From NCBI RefSeq assembly GCF_001721685.1, contig NZ_CP012502.1, forward strand, positions 558,001-622,000: a stretch of DNA of 64,000 nucleotides, in the 5' to 3' direction. The position numbers were made by a program, and so were the translations under genes. The first letter of the stretch is position 1. Every line of letters begins with the position of its first letter. The notes beneath the pieces were generated by a model that had not been told where the DNA came from, searched no databases, and saw nothing but the letters and a program-made list of their open reading frames with translations. Below, in pieces: positions 32,272 to 41,037 of this stretch. The DNA comes from Salisediminibacterium beveridgei. Lineage in GTDB: Bacteria > Bacillota > Bacilli > Bacillales > Salisediminibacteriaceae.

Positions 32272-32319
32272 AGGTGAAAACGGAAGTTCACCTAAACAAA
32301 AAACAAAACACACGGAGGT
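32272..32319 (+). promoter_or_regulatory. hag2 leader with CsrA-type sites
   Basis: AGGTGAA (32272-32278) pairs with TTCACCT (32287-32293) around the loop AACGGAAG, which contains GGA. The Shine-Dalgarno CACGGAGGT (32311-32319) holds a second GGA, eight bases before the ATG. This is the two-site layout expected for CsrA repression of flagellin translation. Confidence 0.65.
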
Positions 32320-32326
32320 ATGTAAA

Positions 32327-33355
32327 ATGATTATTAACAACAACATTCCAGCAATGAACACACATCGACAATTGGGTGTTAATCAAAATGCGATGCAAAA
32401 TTCAATGGAAAAGCTTTCTTCAGGTATGCGGATCAATCGTGCAGGTGACGATGCTGCGGGTCTTGCGATTTCTGAAAAGATGCGTGCACAGATCAATGGT
32501 TTGGACCAGGCTAGCCGTAACGCTCAGGATGGTATTTCTTTGATCCAGACTGCAGAAGGTGCACTTGATGAGACGCACTCTATCCTTCAGCGTATGCGTG
32601 AGCTTGCAGTTCAGTCAGCGAACGATACTAATACTGCTGAGGACCGTGCTGAAATTCAAAAAGAAGTAGATCAACTTGCTGCCGAAATCACTCGTGTTGG
32701 AGATAATACTGAGTTTAATACTCAAACACTATTAGACGGTAATTTAAATAACAAATTCCATATTGGTGCAAATGAAGGACAAAACATTTCTGTTTCAGTT
32801 GCTGATATGCGTTCAGATGCATTAGCAGTAGGAACAGCTTATACTGCTGATACCACTGATGCTACAACAGGAACGTTGCTTGGAGAAGATGGAGAAACTG
32901 TCGTTGGTACATTCCAAGAAGCTGTTGAAGAAGTGACTGATGGAGATGGAAATGTTACTACGGAAGCCTCATTAGCCGGCTATTACAATGGCGACGATGA
33001 ATTAGTCTTAGCCTCTGAAACTACAATAGATAATGGCATTACTGGTGCAATAGGAATTGATGTTTCTAGTCAAGAAGCTGCGGATGGTGCAATTACTACT
33101 ATAAATTCAGCTATCGAAACAGTTTCAGCGCAGCGCTCTGAGCTTGGTGCAGTTCAAAACCGTTTAGAGCACACCATCTCTAACCTGGACAATTCGTCTG
33201 AAAACCTGTCCGCTGCGGAATCCCGTATCCGTGACGTTGACATGGCCGCTGAGATGATGGAGATGACGCGTGCGAACATCCTGTCTCAAGCTTCTCAGTC
33301 CATGCTAGCACAGGCAAACCAGCAGCCGCAGTCCGTACTGCAGCTTCTTGGTTAA
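32327..33355 (+). CDS. Flagellin, copy 2
   Basis: 342-residue flagellin, nearly identical to copy 1 over the first ~150 and last ~90 residues (MIINNNIPAMNTHRQLGVNQ to VLQLLG), with a different, AT-rich middle (~175-240). No promoter of its own was found; transcription probably reads through from the csrA2 promoter past terminators B and C. Minor or conditional flagellin, or a component of a mixed filament. Confidence 0.95.
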   Translation: MIINNNIPAMNTHRQLGVNQNAMQNSMEKLSSGMRINRAGDDAAGLAISEKMRAQINGLDQASRNAQDGISLIQTAEGALDETHSILQRMRELAVQSANDTNTAEDRAEIQKEVDQLAAEITRVGDNTEFNTQTLLDGNLNNKFHIGANEGQNISVSVADMRSDALAVGTAYTADTTDATTGTLLGEDGETVVGTFQEAVEEVTDGDGNVTTEASLAGYYNGDDELVLASETTIDNGITGAIGIDVSSQEAADGAITTINSAIETVSAQRSELGAVQNRLEHTISNLDNSSENLSAAESRIRDVDMAAEMMEMTRANILSQASQSMLAQANQQPQSVLQLLG

Positions 33356-33375
33356 TAGTCATACTGATATTTTTG

Positions 33376-33404
33376 AAGGGCTCCAGCCTCGGCTGGGGTC
33401 CTTT
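33376..33404 (+). terminator. Intrinsic terminator after hag2
   Basis: AAGGgCtCCAGCC / GGCTGGgGtCCTT, 12-bp stem, with a poor T-tract (CTTTGCTGTTT). Confidence 0.6.
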
Positions 33405-33471
33405 GCTGTTTGAAAAAGAAAATACTGAAATTGAACTATAGAATTTTTCCAGCATCAATTTTTTATTTTCA

Positions 33472-33499
33472 TAAAGAATAGTGGGTACTTCGTCGATAT
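33472..33499 (+). promoter_or_regulatory. Sigma-D-like promoter of the ATP-grasp gene
   Basis: TAAA (33472-33475), 16 bases, GTCGATAT (33492-33499): one mismatch to GCCGATAT and a spacer one longer than usual. Confidence 0.55.
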
Positions 33500-33536
33500 A
33501 ATAGTGAATCAATTATGAATTGAAAGAAGGGATAAA

Positions 33537-34979
33537 GTGAGTAACAAACGCGAACTCGAAATTAAACTCATCAATCAATCGATCAAAGCGATTCATTTCT
33601 CCGTCGACAGTCTAAATAATGAAGCTTACAGTGATGCCATAGAGATGTATAATACAGTTTTGAAAGCCTATGATTCTCTAATCAAACTGTACGAGGATTA
33701 CGAGGGCAAGAATACATACATTCCTGACCAATTGAGGAGTATTGAAGCAGACCACAAATCTGTCATTAAGGCATTTGAAAAAGGAGAATGGAGAGGATTA
33801 AGTAATCGTATTCATTCAACAATATTATCAACCTACAAAACTCTATTGGAAACCTCTTTGGAACTGAAGGAATTCGAAGAGAAGAACGTTAATGTCTATG
33901 ATAAATATTATGGCATGTTTAAAGAAGCAGGTTATTTAGAAAATGTTACTGATGAAAAATTGGATCGGATTCAGCGGTATTGGCGTAAACATTACGGGAA
34001 AGAAGCGGATCCTTCATTTCATTTGGCTTATGAACATATTACCGGCACTTTGGATGAGAGAGTTGTCCCGCAAGGCTTTATGTTCAGAGAAATTATTCCC
34101 TACTTGAATGACAAATCGATGATGCATTTTTACAAGGATAAAAATGTATACGATATGTTGATTGATGCAGAGAATCGCCCGGATAGTGTGCTGAAATGTG
34201 TCAACGGTCAATATTTTAATGCGGATCATCTCACAATATCAAAAGGTAAGGCCCTTCAGACGATTTTTAACACAAAAGAGGATTTGATCATAAAACACAG
34301 TTTATCTGATGATGGTAAGGGCATCGGTAAATTGAAATTCTATAAACATGCTCATTATTATAATGAGAAGAAGCTGTCGTTAAATGAGATCGAACAAGTA
34401 TGGGGAGATAACTTCATCATACAGAAAGTGATCAAACAGCATCCGGTGATGGCTGAACCACATAAATATTCGGTGAATACAGTTCGTATTGTTACATTAA
34501 GATGGAATGACAGTGTTCATCATTTAATGAGTTATGCGAGGTTTGGCGTTGGAAAATCGATCACTGATAATGCTGCGAGTGAAGGTATGTGTATCGGAAT
34601 TCAGCCCGATGGAACGTTTATGAATTTTTCGATTGGGACTGATTCCAAATTGCACTATGTACATCCAACAACAGATTTTGAATTTTCAAAGCTGGGTAAA
34701 ATACCTGATTTTGAAGAAGTTGTTGAGTCTGTTTTGAAATTACACGATCGTATTCTACATGAAAACTATGTGTCATGGGATATTGCAATCGGACTGGATG
34801 GCAGACCTATATTTATCGAAATGAATTTTTGGGGCGCCACATGGAAATATCAGCTATCTTGCCAAATGCCAGCTCTAGGTCATTTTACTGAAGAAATCCT
34901 GACAGCAGTTAAAAAAGATAGAGAGAAAAAGCAACAGGTGCAACAAGATAAAGACCGCTCACTACATACACAAACATAA
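33537..34979 (+). CDS. Sugar-transfer-associated ATP-grasp protein
   Basis: 480-residue protein. The N-terminal ~120 residues are helical with no clear family. The C-terminal ~300 residues form an ATP-grasp domain of the sugar-transfer-associated type: DLIIKHSLSDDGKGIGK, FIIQKVIKQHP, NTVRIVTLRW, and the metal site WDIAIGLDGRPIFIEMNFWG. Such proteins occur in polysaccharide and teichoic-type clusters and join a carboxylate to an amine or similar. Start GTG 33537 after AGAAGGGA. With a sigma-D-like promoter and a place behind hag2, a role in flagellin or surface modification is plausible but unproven. Confidence 0.78.
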   Translation: MSNKRELEIKLINQSIKAIHFSVDSLNNEAYSDAIEMYNTVLKAYDSLIKLYEDYEGKNTYIPDQLRSIEADHKSVIKAFEKGEWRGLSNRIHSTILSTYKTLLETSLELKEFEEKNVNVYDKYYGMFKEAGYLENVTDEKLDRIQRYWRKHYGKEADPSFHLAYEHITGTLDERVVPQGFMFREIIPYLNDKSMMHFYKDKNVYDMLIDAENRPDSVLKCVNGQYFNADHLTISKGKALQTIFNTKEDLIIKHSLSDDGKGIGKLKFYKHAHYYNEKKLSLNEIEQVWGDNFIIQKVIKQHPVMAEPHKYSVNTVRIVTLRWNDSVHHLMSYARFGVGKSITDNAASEGMCIGIQPDGTFMNFSIGTDSKLHYVHPTTDFEFSKLGKIPDFEEVVESVLKLHDRILHENYVSWDIAIGLDGRPIFIEMNFWGATWKYQLSCQMPALGHFTEEILTAVKKDREKKQQVQQDKDRSLHTQT

Positions 34980-35036
34980 TAGAGACGGAATCTGACAGGT
35001 GCTTATAACCAGGAAATAAGGGTCTGACTCAACTAA

Positions 35037-35153
35037 AGCCTTGCAAAGGCGAACCGGCAAACGCAGTCTTTTCTGCAGCTTCTTGGCTAATACCCATACT
35101 GACTACCATGAAAGGCTTCAGCTGGAGTCTTTCTTTTCCATTTGAAAAAGAAC
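35037..35153 (+). pseudogene. Decayed 3' end of a flagellin gene
   Basis: From 35037 to the TAA at 35088 the frame reads SLAKANRQTQSFLQLLG, matching the hag C-terminus SMLAQANQQPQSVLQLLG. Similarity continues at DNA level through the hag2 stop, terminator and following TTTGAAAAAGAA. No upstream flagellin sequence remains. It is a fossil of a further hag copy, now placed behind the ATP-grasp gene. Confidence 0.85.
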
Positions 35154-35195
35154 TTCGTGATTCTCCGTTGACAAAACAAAACCTGTGTAAAAGCA

Positions 35196-35244
35196 GAAAC
35201 AACCTCTGAAACCTGGACGGTCATCCAAGGTCAGAGGCTGTTTC
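35196..35244 (-). terminator. Hairpin terminator after fbp
   Basis: GAAACAACCTCTGA / TCAGAGGCTGTTTC with an inner CCTGGA/TCCAAGG stem. On the minus strand it is followed by TGCTTTTAC. Confidence 0.6.
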
Positions 35245-35280
35245 AATGGTTTTCAGGTCATTCATGTCCAGCTCAATTTC

Positions 35281-37257
35281 TTATTTCATGTAACGGTATT
35301 CCATCAGACTGTTCAGAATGGCGACTTCCTGTAATAATTCGGTTCCCACATTGGTTTCCATTACCTTTTTTCGCACCAGCTCTTTATCGACGATTCGTTT
35401 GACGGATAACACATCTGTCCCATTAAGCAGCACGTCTTCTTTTGAGTGGAAATGTTTATGGGCGACGAGTTGCATGCCGTAGGAATTATAAAGCAGTGTG
35501 TAGCCGGCGATGCCGGTGTCTGATTGATAGGCCTTGGAGAAGCCGCCATCAATGACGATCATCTTGCCGTTTGCCTTTACCGGATTCTCCCCGCTTCGTT
35601 CTTTTATGGGGGTATGACCATTGATGATATGGCCCTGATCAGGGTTCAGGTCAAAATCTTTCAGGATTTGCCGGCAGGTGTCTTCATCTTCGCGTAAGTA
35701 GTAGTATGGATTCTTTCTCTCTTCATGGGCTTTCTTATCTGTAATGAAATACCTTTCGAATGTGGTCATTTCCCGTTTTCCGAAGAGGGATGAATATTCC
35801 CCGGTCCATAGATACCAGACCATATCGGTTGCAAGATCGTCTGTCTCGTGAGGATTGGCGTAAGCTTTGCGTACATACCGTTCGAACACATCCAGTAACT
35901 CGCGGCCGGCATAGGTTTTATTTTCAATCTCCATGGTTTCCATCGTGCCGTTTTCCTCTAACGGTATGCAGCCGTGGATGAGTAAGTTGCCGTTATATTT
36001 CAAATACAGATTCCCTTTCTTCATGAGGAAATTCATATGTCTCGCGAGCTTCTCGGAATGCTGGACCGAAAACAGCAGTTTGTCGATGACTTTCTGTTCT
36101 TCCTCCAGCAGCCGGTCGGGCTCTTCCGGGTCAACGGTCGCAAAGCACGTGTTTTCCAGCGGGTACGTTTCCCCGTGAATGGTGATTTCTTTCTTCTCAT
36201 AATCCACTTTTTCAAGCAAAAGCCGCTCAGACATATTGAAGTTCGGGCGTCGTTTGATGATCGGTATTTCCAGTTTGAACTGGATGATGGCAATGGCTTG
36301 CTGGATTTTGGAGATTTGATTTTTTTCATGTTCGGGTAACGGTTCATCCGAATCACTCTTTGGCATAAACTTCGGATTGGTGTCGTAGTATTTCTCCGCA
36401 AGATTAAGAAGGGGTCTCAGATTAATGCCGTAAACATCTTCAATAATGTCCAGGTTATCGTAGCGGGCACAGATGCGGATAATATTCGCTAAACAGACCT
36501 TGGATCCGGCAAAAGCCCCCATCCACAGCACATCGTGATTGCCCCACTGGATATCGACGGAATGATAGTTGATGAGGGCGTCCATGATTTTATCGGGCTC
36601 AGGTCCACGGTCATAAATATCCCCGACGACATGAAGGTGATCGACAACGAGCCGCTGCGTGGTATAGGCAAGACCGGTAATGAGTTTATCCGCCTGGCCA
36701 AGGGTTATGATCTGCTCGACAATTTTGGAATAGTAGTCTTTCTTATTCGTCAATTCTTCGGTTTTGTATAACAGCTCTTCAATAATATAAACAAATTGGC
36801 TGGGCAATGCTTTACGGAGCTTGGAGCGTGTATATTTGAAGGACGCAAAGGAGATCAGCCGGATCATGCGCTCAATGGTTTCTGCATACCAGTGGTTTAA
36901 TTCCGTCTTGTTGTTAAAACTGTTCTTGATTAACTGGATTTTTTCTTCCGGATAATACACCAGTGTCGCAAATTCAGTGATTTCGTCTTCAGTGAATTCC
37001 TCTTCAAACAGCACTTTGATTTTCTCTTTCACATTCCCAGATCCGTTTCGCAGTACATGCTGAAAGGCTTGATATTCACCATGTAAATCACTGACAAAAT
37101 GCTCTGTTCCCTTTGGCAGGTTGAGAATCGCCTCCAGTTTAATGATTTCAGTTACCACTTTTTCCTCGCTGTCATACCGTTGAGCCAGTAGATCCAACAT
37201 TTTTGTGTCCAACGTGATAGACTCCCCTTTCCAGGTCATGAATGATTTGTACTTCAT
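35281..37257 (-). CDS. fbp: Fructose-1,6-bisphosphatase, class III
   Basis: 658-residue Firmicutes-type FBPase, a Mn-dependent metallophosphoesterase for gluconeogenesis. Core motifs: [44 protein letters not shown] and [15 protein letters not shown]. The start is uncertain: ATG 37257 gives a length near the B. subtilis enzyme but has no RBS, while TTG 37212 has GGGGAG upstream. Single gene on the minus strand. Confidence 0.95.
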   Translation of the reverse strand: MKYKSFMTWKGESITLDTKMLDLLAQRYDSEEKVVTEIIKLEAILNLPKGTEHFVSDLHGEYQAFQHVLRNGSGNVKEKIKVLFEEEFTEDEITEFATLVYYPEEKIQLIKNSFNNKTELNHWYAETIERMIRLISFASFKYTRSKLRKALPSQFVYIIEELLYKTEELTNKKDYYSKIVEQIITLGQADKLITGLAYTTQRLVVDHLHVVGDIYDRGPEPDKIMDALINYHSVDIQWGNHDVLWMGAFAGSKVCLANIIRICARYDNLDIIEDVYGINLRPLLNLAEKYYDTNPKFMPKSDSDEPLPEHEKNQISKIQQAIAIIQFKLEIPIIKRRPNFNMSERLLLEKVDYEKKEITIHGETYPLENTCFATVDPEEPDRLLEEEQKVIDKLLFSVQHSEKLARHMNFLMKKGNLYLKYNGNLLIHGCIPLEENGTMETMEIENKTYAGRELLDVFERYVRKAYANPHETDDLATDMVWYLWTGEYSSLFGKREMTTFERYFITDKKAHEERKNPYYYLREDEDTCRQILKDFDLNPDQGHIINGHTPIKERSGENPVKANGKMIVIDGGFSKAYQSDTGIAGYTLLYNSYGMQLVAHKHFHSKEDVLLNGTDVLSVKRIVDKELVRKKVMETNVGTELLQEVAILNSLMEYRYMK

Positions 37258-37474
37258 AGAAACGTTTACGTATGTTTAAGGAATGAAACCAAGTTTCCTT
37301 AACATGCCACCTGCTAAGTATGAGGTTTTATCGAGCTTTTGTTGGGGCGGCATGGGTTACAAAGGATGCAAGTCAATGGACTGTGCCATTCACATGAGAG
37401 CGCATTCACTTATTAATCACTTCATTTTAACATAGAATTCCTGAAAAATGGGCCTGACTCGGTCTTGGGTGAAT

Positions 37475-38419
37475 TTAAAACCACACGGCTGCAAGCCAGG
37501 TGATGAACGGGATCGTAAGGAGTGAGAGCAGTGTCGAGTAGGCGATGGTAATGACGGCGGTGTTCTCGTCTTTGTCCGGCAGGTACCGGGCAAACAGGAT
37601 GGCAGAAAGTGTGAACGTCGGCATCGCTGACAAGATGATGACGAGGTTCTTTAGATCTGCTGACAGCGGGGTCCAGGACAGAACGAACATCGTCATAAGC
37701 GGGATCGCCAGAAGTCGAACAGTCAGTGGAAACCAGATCTGGCGATAGGCGCCGACGCCTGAACGTTTGAAGAGGCCCTGAAGCAGCATACCGATGTAGA
37801 GCATCGCCAAAGGTGCGGCGAGCCCGGCCAGGTGTTCCGTTAACTGACGGGCGAATGCCGGCGGTTCAAAGCCAACAACGGCAGACGTCAAGCCGACGGT
37901 GATGGCAATGAGCGGAACATTGATGAACGATTTGAGCACGCTCCGGATCGACATGCCGCTCCCTGACTGCAGGAATGCAATGACGATCGTAAACAGGACA
38001 AGGTCCAATGCTGCGTCAAAAATCGCCGCAAGCAGTCCGCCGACCGGACCGAAGATCGTGGCGGCGAGCGGAATCCCGATAAAACCGGTATTGCCGAGTG
38101 CCGCCAGGACGACGAGCTTTTTGGACAGCGTGGATTCGAATCTGAACAATTTGGCGATGAGCCAGGCGAACAGCAGGGCGCCGATATGAAAAATGATAGA
38201 GATCATAAAAATCAGGAAAGCCTGGTTCAAGAGATTCCCGCTCACATCCGTATTGAAGACACCGTTCAGAATAATCGACGGTACGGCGATGTTCAGGATG
38301 ATGAGGATCAGTACCTTTTTGACATCTTGGGATATGGGTACTTTCCAGGCGAACAACATGCCGAGGGCTATGATGACCCCCATGACGGTGATCGACGTGG
38401 AAACGAGGGTGACGTTCAT
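37475..38419 (-). CDS. AEC-family transporter
   Basis: 314-residue auxin-efflux-carrier family membrane protein with about 10 helices. Typical features: LNIAVPSIILNGVF near helix 2, LVVLAALGNTGFIGIPLAAT in the middle, and ILSAMPTFTLSAILFAR near the end. I chose the ATG at 38419 with AAGGACC upstream. Relatives carry malate, malonate or other organic acids; the substrate cannot be read from sequence. Confidence 0.9.
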   Translation of the reverse strand: MNVTLVSTSITVMGVIIALGMLFAWKVPISQDVKKVLILIILNIAVPSIILNGVFNTDVSGNLLNQAFLIFMISIIFHIGALLFAWLIAKLFRFESTLSKKLVVLAALGNTGFIGIPLAATIFGPVGGLLAAIFDAALDLVLFTIVIAFLQSGSGMSIRSVLKSFINVPLIAITVGLTSAVVGFEPPAFARQLTEHLAGLAAPLAMLYIGMLLQGLFKRSGVGAYRQIWFPLTVRLLAIPLMTMFVLSWTPLSADLKNLVIILSAMPTFTLSAILFARYLPDKDENTAVITIAYSTLLSLLTIPFITWLAAVWF

Positions 38420-38745
38420 AGTGTAGGAGGTCCTTTCGTTCTGTATTGTACCGATCGTCATCGCTGGTTTGTTTACAGCATGAAAATGAAGAGGATACAT
38501 CGTTTATCGTAATCGCATTGAGCGAATGTGTAAATGGTCAAGTCGGGGCATGATGCTTACTCAACCACGATGATTGCTGACAATGCTGGTTGCCGTGAGA
38601 GCTTTTTTTCTCAGATGTTTCTGATGCAATAAGAGCAGTGGTGATACATTCGGATTAACAGATCGGAATTTTCTGATCATTTTTCATGAAGTTTTTGATA
38701 TAATGAATTCTGTAATGCATCACCCAGCCGACTTGGTACTTCGGG
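38420..38745. other. Gene-free interval between the AEC gene and the next sigma-D-like promoter
   Basis: About 320 bases without a supported ORF. It holds the promoter of the minus-strand transporter gene. Near 38694-38706 TTGATATAATG contains a good -10 box for the plus strand, without a clear -35. Nothing else recognised. Confidence 0.4.
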
Positions 38746-38773
38746 TAAACAACCATCTTACATAAACCGATAC
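38746..38773 (+). promoter_or_regulatory. Sigma-D-like promoter of the 38813-39442 gene pair
   Basis: TAAA (38746-38749), 16 bases, ACCGATAC (38766-38773). The -10 resembles those proposed for fliD1 and flaG. Start of the first gene is 40 bases downstream. Confidence 0.55.
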
Positions 38774-38812
38774 AAAGAAAAAGCAGATTACATAAATGGA
38801 AGCAGGGATAGG

Positions 38813-39184
38813 ATGGAGAAGTACATCGAAGTGATGAAGCAAAGTCTGAACGTGCTTGAGACGATGATTGAGGGGCTTGAGCATATTCCACAGCAGATCC
38901 AGGAAAACAAGACGCCGGATGCGATCCAGCTGATGGACGACATGATGGTGGGGTTTATGTCTGTTGAGAAGTCTTTAACACCGGTATTGGAAGAAGCAGA
39001 AGGGGCGGATATTGCCACGCAACAGCTCCAAAAAGTGAATGAAACGTTTGAACGGGTTGTCACGGCGATGGAAAACGATGCGTTTGACACCGTGGCGGCC
39101 ATCTTAGAGCAAGCATTGACCCCGCAGGTGAAAAAACTCCATGCGACCCTGACGGAACTTTTCGCGCCTTATGTTTTGTTATAA
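38813..39184 (+). CDS. Acidic helical protein, unknown (chaperone-like)
   Basis: 123-residue, all-helical, acidic protein (MEKYIEVMKQSLNVLETMIE). The C-terminal segment ILEQALTPQVKKLHATL resembles FLHETLMPRLTAWKNSV of the protein at 59592 in the fliS operon. Both are ~125 residues and acidic, as flagellar export chaperones often are. A sigma-D-like promoter precedes it, and a flagellin-helix-like mini-protein follows 21 bases later. It may be the chaperone of that mini-protein; this is inference. Confidence 0.6.
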   Translation: MEKYIEVMKQSLNVLETMIEGLEHIPQQIQENKTPDAIQLMDDMMVGFMSVEKSLTPVLEEAEGADIATQQLQKVNETFERVVTAMENDAFDTVAAILEQALTPQVKKLHATLTELFAPYVLL

Positions 39185-39205
39185 TTGGAGATGAGAGGTG
39201 TTCTG

Positions 39206-39442
39206 ATGTCGGAAGAACGAAAAGATTCTTTATCCTTGGAACAGCAAAAGGCGATCGACAAACAGCAAAAACAATTCGATGAAATCCATACGATCATGCT
39301 GAAGATGAAAGCCATTGCCTTCAAGGCGACTGACGAGTCCCTGACAGACGAGGAGCGTCAGTCCTTGCAAGATGAGATGGATTCTTTGAAGGAAAAACTC
39401 GATGCGCGCTATCAGTCGATGCTGAAAAATGATGAGGAATAA
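39206..39442 (+). CDS. Mini-protein resembling the flagellin D1 N-terminal helix
   Basis: 78 residues. HTIMLKMKAIAFKATDESLT and the next 18 residues align without gaps to hag2 HSILQRMRELAVQSANDTNT and onward, sharing H, I, M, A, T, E, R, Q, E, D and L at matching positions. The D0 helix, spoke and C-terminal half of flagellin are absent. ATG 39206 has GAGAGG upstream. It is probably co-transcribed with the preceding gene from a sigma-D-like promoter. Possible roles are a filament-associated peptide, decoy substrate for FliS/FliW, or relic. Confidence 0.65.
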   Translation: MSEERKDSLSLEQQKAIDKQQKQFDEIHTIMLKMKAIAFKATDESLTDEERQSLQDEMDSLKEKLDARYQSMLKNDEE

Positions 39443-39453
39443 TCATACAGACT

Positions 39454-39484
39454 AGCAGGCAGGGACTTCCCTGGCTGCTTTTTT
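39454..39484 (+). terminator. Intrinsic terminator after the mini-protein gene
   Basis: AGCAG(g)CAGGG / CCCTG(g)CTGCT followed by TTTTT. Confidence 0.85.
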
Positions 39485-39728
39485 GGGTGTTATTTAGGGC
39501 ATCGTTTTCATGCATCGATTGAACGAGGGTGAAGGTGATGAAAATCTTTTTTTTCATCGTACTTCTTCGCTTTTATGGATGCAGGAAGGACGTTCTGAAA
39601 AAAAGCAATCACAAGTGTTTCAATTGATGCCAATAGGGGTAATTCCAACCAACCGGGCAATCATCTGACAGTTCACAATTGATGGTTGATCACGGACAAT
39701 ATACTAACGGGTAAAGGGGCAAAATAAC

Positions 39729-40076
39729 ATGGAATTATTATCGATTCTTTCTCAAATCATCATTGCGATCTCGATCGTCATCGTCTGGGTATTCCGGTTT
39801 GACAACATCGTTGTGGAATTTAAGCAGTACGGGTTATCGGATCTCACACGAAATTCAGTTGGGGCAATCAAAATCGCCTTATCCACCCTGCTTGTAACAG
39901 GCATCTGGTATCCGGAACCGGTGACGTTTGCAGCATTGTTCATGGCGTTTCTGATGGTTTGCGCACAGGCAGCGCATTTTAAAGTGAAAAACCCGTGGAG
40001 TAAGCACGTACCGTCATTCGTTCTTCTTCTTCTGTCATTGTTTGTAGCGGCTGTCCATTCCGGGATCCTGAGTTGA
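39729..40076 (+). CDS. DoxX-like small membrane protein, copy A
   Basis: 115 residues with four predicted membrane helices. It starts MELLSILSQIIIAISIVIVW and has FDNIVVEFKQYGLSD between helices 1 and 2, the DoxX-like pattern. RBS AAAGGGGC. The stop overlaps the next gene's TTG start, so the pair is coupled. Probably forms a heteromer with copy B. Function unknown. Confidence 0.75.
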   Translation: MELLSILSQIIIAISIVIVWVFRFDNIVVEFKQYGLSDLTRNSVGAIKIALSTLLVTGIWYPEPVTFAALFMAFLMVCAQAAHFKVKNPWSKHVPSFVLLLLSLFVAAVHSGILS

Positions 40077-40420
40077 TCTCACCGCTCGCGTTTGGATTGA
40101 TTCTTGTTTCTTCGATCTCGTTTATCGTGTATGGGCTGACGTGCATCTTTTCCGTGAAGATGAAAGAGGAATTCAAGCGTTTCGGGCTGGCGAAGTTCCC
40201 GGAGCTGATCGGCGTATTGGAGATTGCAGGCGGCATCGGTCTATTGATCGGCCTGTATTTCCCCTTTTTTTTGGTGCTCTCGACAGGTGGACTGACGTTT
40301 CTGATGTTCATGGCGCTCTTTTTCCGCATGAAAGCAGGGGACACATTCTGGCAGTCATCACCGGCCACGGTGTTCATGATCCTGACAGGGTACCTGTTTG
40401 TTGTCGCTGTGAACCTTTGA
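40073..40420 (+). CDS. DoxX-like small membrane protein, copy B
   Basis: 115 residues, four helices, the same layout as copy A: KMKEEFKRFGLAKFPELIGV lies where copy A has EFKQYGLSDLTRNSVGA. It starts with TTG 40073 inside the copy A stop (TTGA), so it depends on translational coupling. The membrane partner role is inferred from the tandem arrangement. Confidence 0.75.
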   Translation: MISPLAFGLILVSSISFIVYGLTCIFSVKMKEEFKRFGLAKFPELIGVLEIAGGIGLLIGLYFPFFLVLSTGGLTFLMFMALFFRMKAGDTFWQSSPATVFMILTGYLFVVAVNL

Positions 40421-40635
40421 TAGCAAAGAGTTTAGCGGGATACGAACAAAATGAGTCGATTTATTTTCAAATAAGGGTATCTATTTGCAGATGAGCGGGT
40501 TATACTGTAGAAAGCTTCTTGAGGTTCGGATATGAATGAAAGATGAATGTTACGTGATATTCCTCTGGATTAAGTAAATGAAGAGCTCAACTTGCAAAAC
40601 AATGTGGGCAACCCCCACCCAGGAGGAACATCATT

Positions 40636-40833
40636 ATGACACAAGGTACAGTAAAATGGTTTAATGCAGAAAAAGGTTTCGGTTTCATCGAAGTTGAAGG
40701 ACAGGACGATGTATTCGTACACTTCTCCGCGATCCAAGGCGAAGGCTTCAAATCACTTGACGAAGGTCAAACAGTAAACTTCGACATCGAGCAAGGCCAG
40801 CGTGGCCCACAGGCGGCTAACGTACAGAAGTAA
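40636..40833 (+). CDS. Cold-shock protein, copy 1
   Basis: 65-residue OB-fold RNA chaperone. It has both RNP motifs: KGFGFIE and [25 protein letters not shown]. It is preceded by a ~200-base gene-free stretch that may include a long leader. Very similar to the copy at 63272. The csp letter cannot be assigned. Confidence 0.95.
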   Translation: MTQGTVKWFNAEKGFGFIEVEGQDDVFVHFSAIQGEGFKSLDEGQTVNFDIEQGQRGPQAANVQK

Positions 40834-40848
40834 TTCTTCTATAAGAAC

Positions 40849-40880
40849 GCCCTTTCGCTTCATTGCGGGAGGGCTTTTTT
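40849..40880 (+). terminator. Intrinsic terminator after csp copy 1
   Basis: GCCCTttCGC / GCGggAGGGC followed by TTTTTTT. Confidence 0.9.
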
Positions 40881-40891
40881 TATACCTCAGC

Positions 40892-40955
40892 AGGAAAGTA
40901 GAAGTGCAACGAAGCCGTTCGCCATTCACGTGGCGGTAAGCCGAGTTTTCTTTAC
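40892..40955. repeat. Dispersed hairpin repeat, copy 2
   Basis: GGAAAGTAGAAGTGCAACGA, then a palindrome built on GTTCGCCA...TGGCGGTAAGCC and GAGTTTTCTTTA. It matches copies at 58487 and 58559 over its full ~64 bases. Confidence 0.85.
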
Positions 40956-41037
40956 CCATTGCCGGGATGCGTCGGACCTTCGGTTTATGGTAAAATGAAA
41001 CGAATATTGATTTAGTGAAGGGTGGTTGAGCCATACC

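Noticed and set aside
37240..37262. cre site at the start of fbp (GAAACGTTTACG)
   Set aside because: Three mismatches to the consensus; not convincing.
39538..39627. 29-codon frame MKIFFFIVLLRF... after GGGTGAAGGTG
   Set aside because: An RBS-like sequence is present, but a short hydrophobic peptide in AT-rich DNA can arise by chance and no context supports it.
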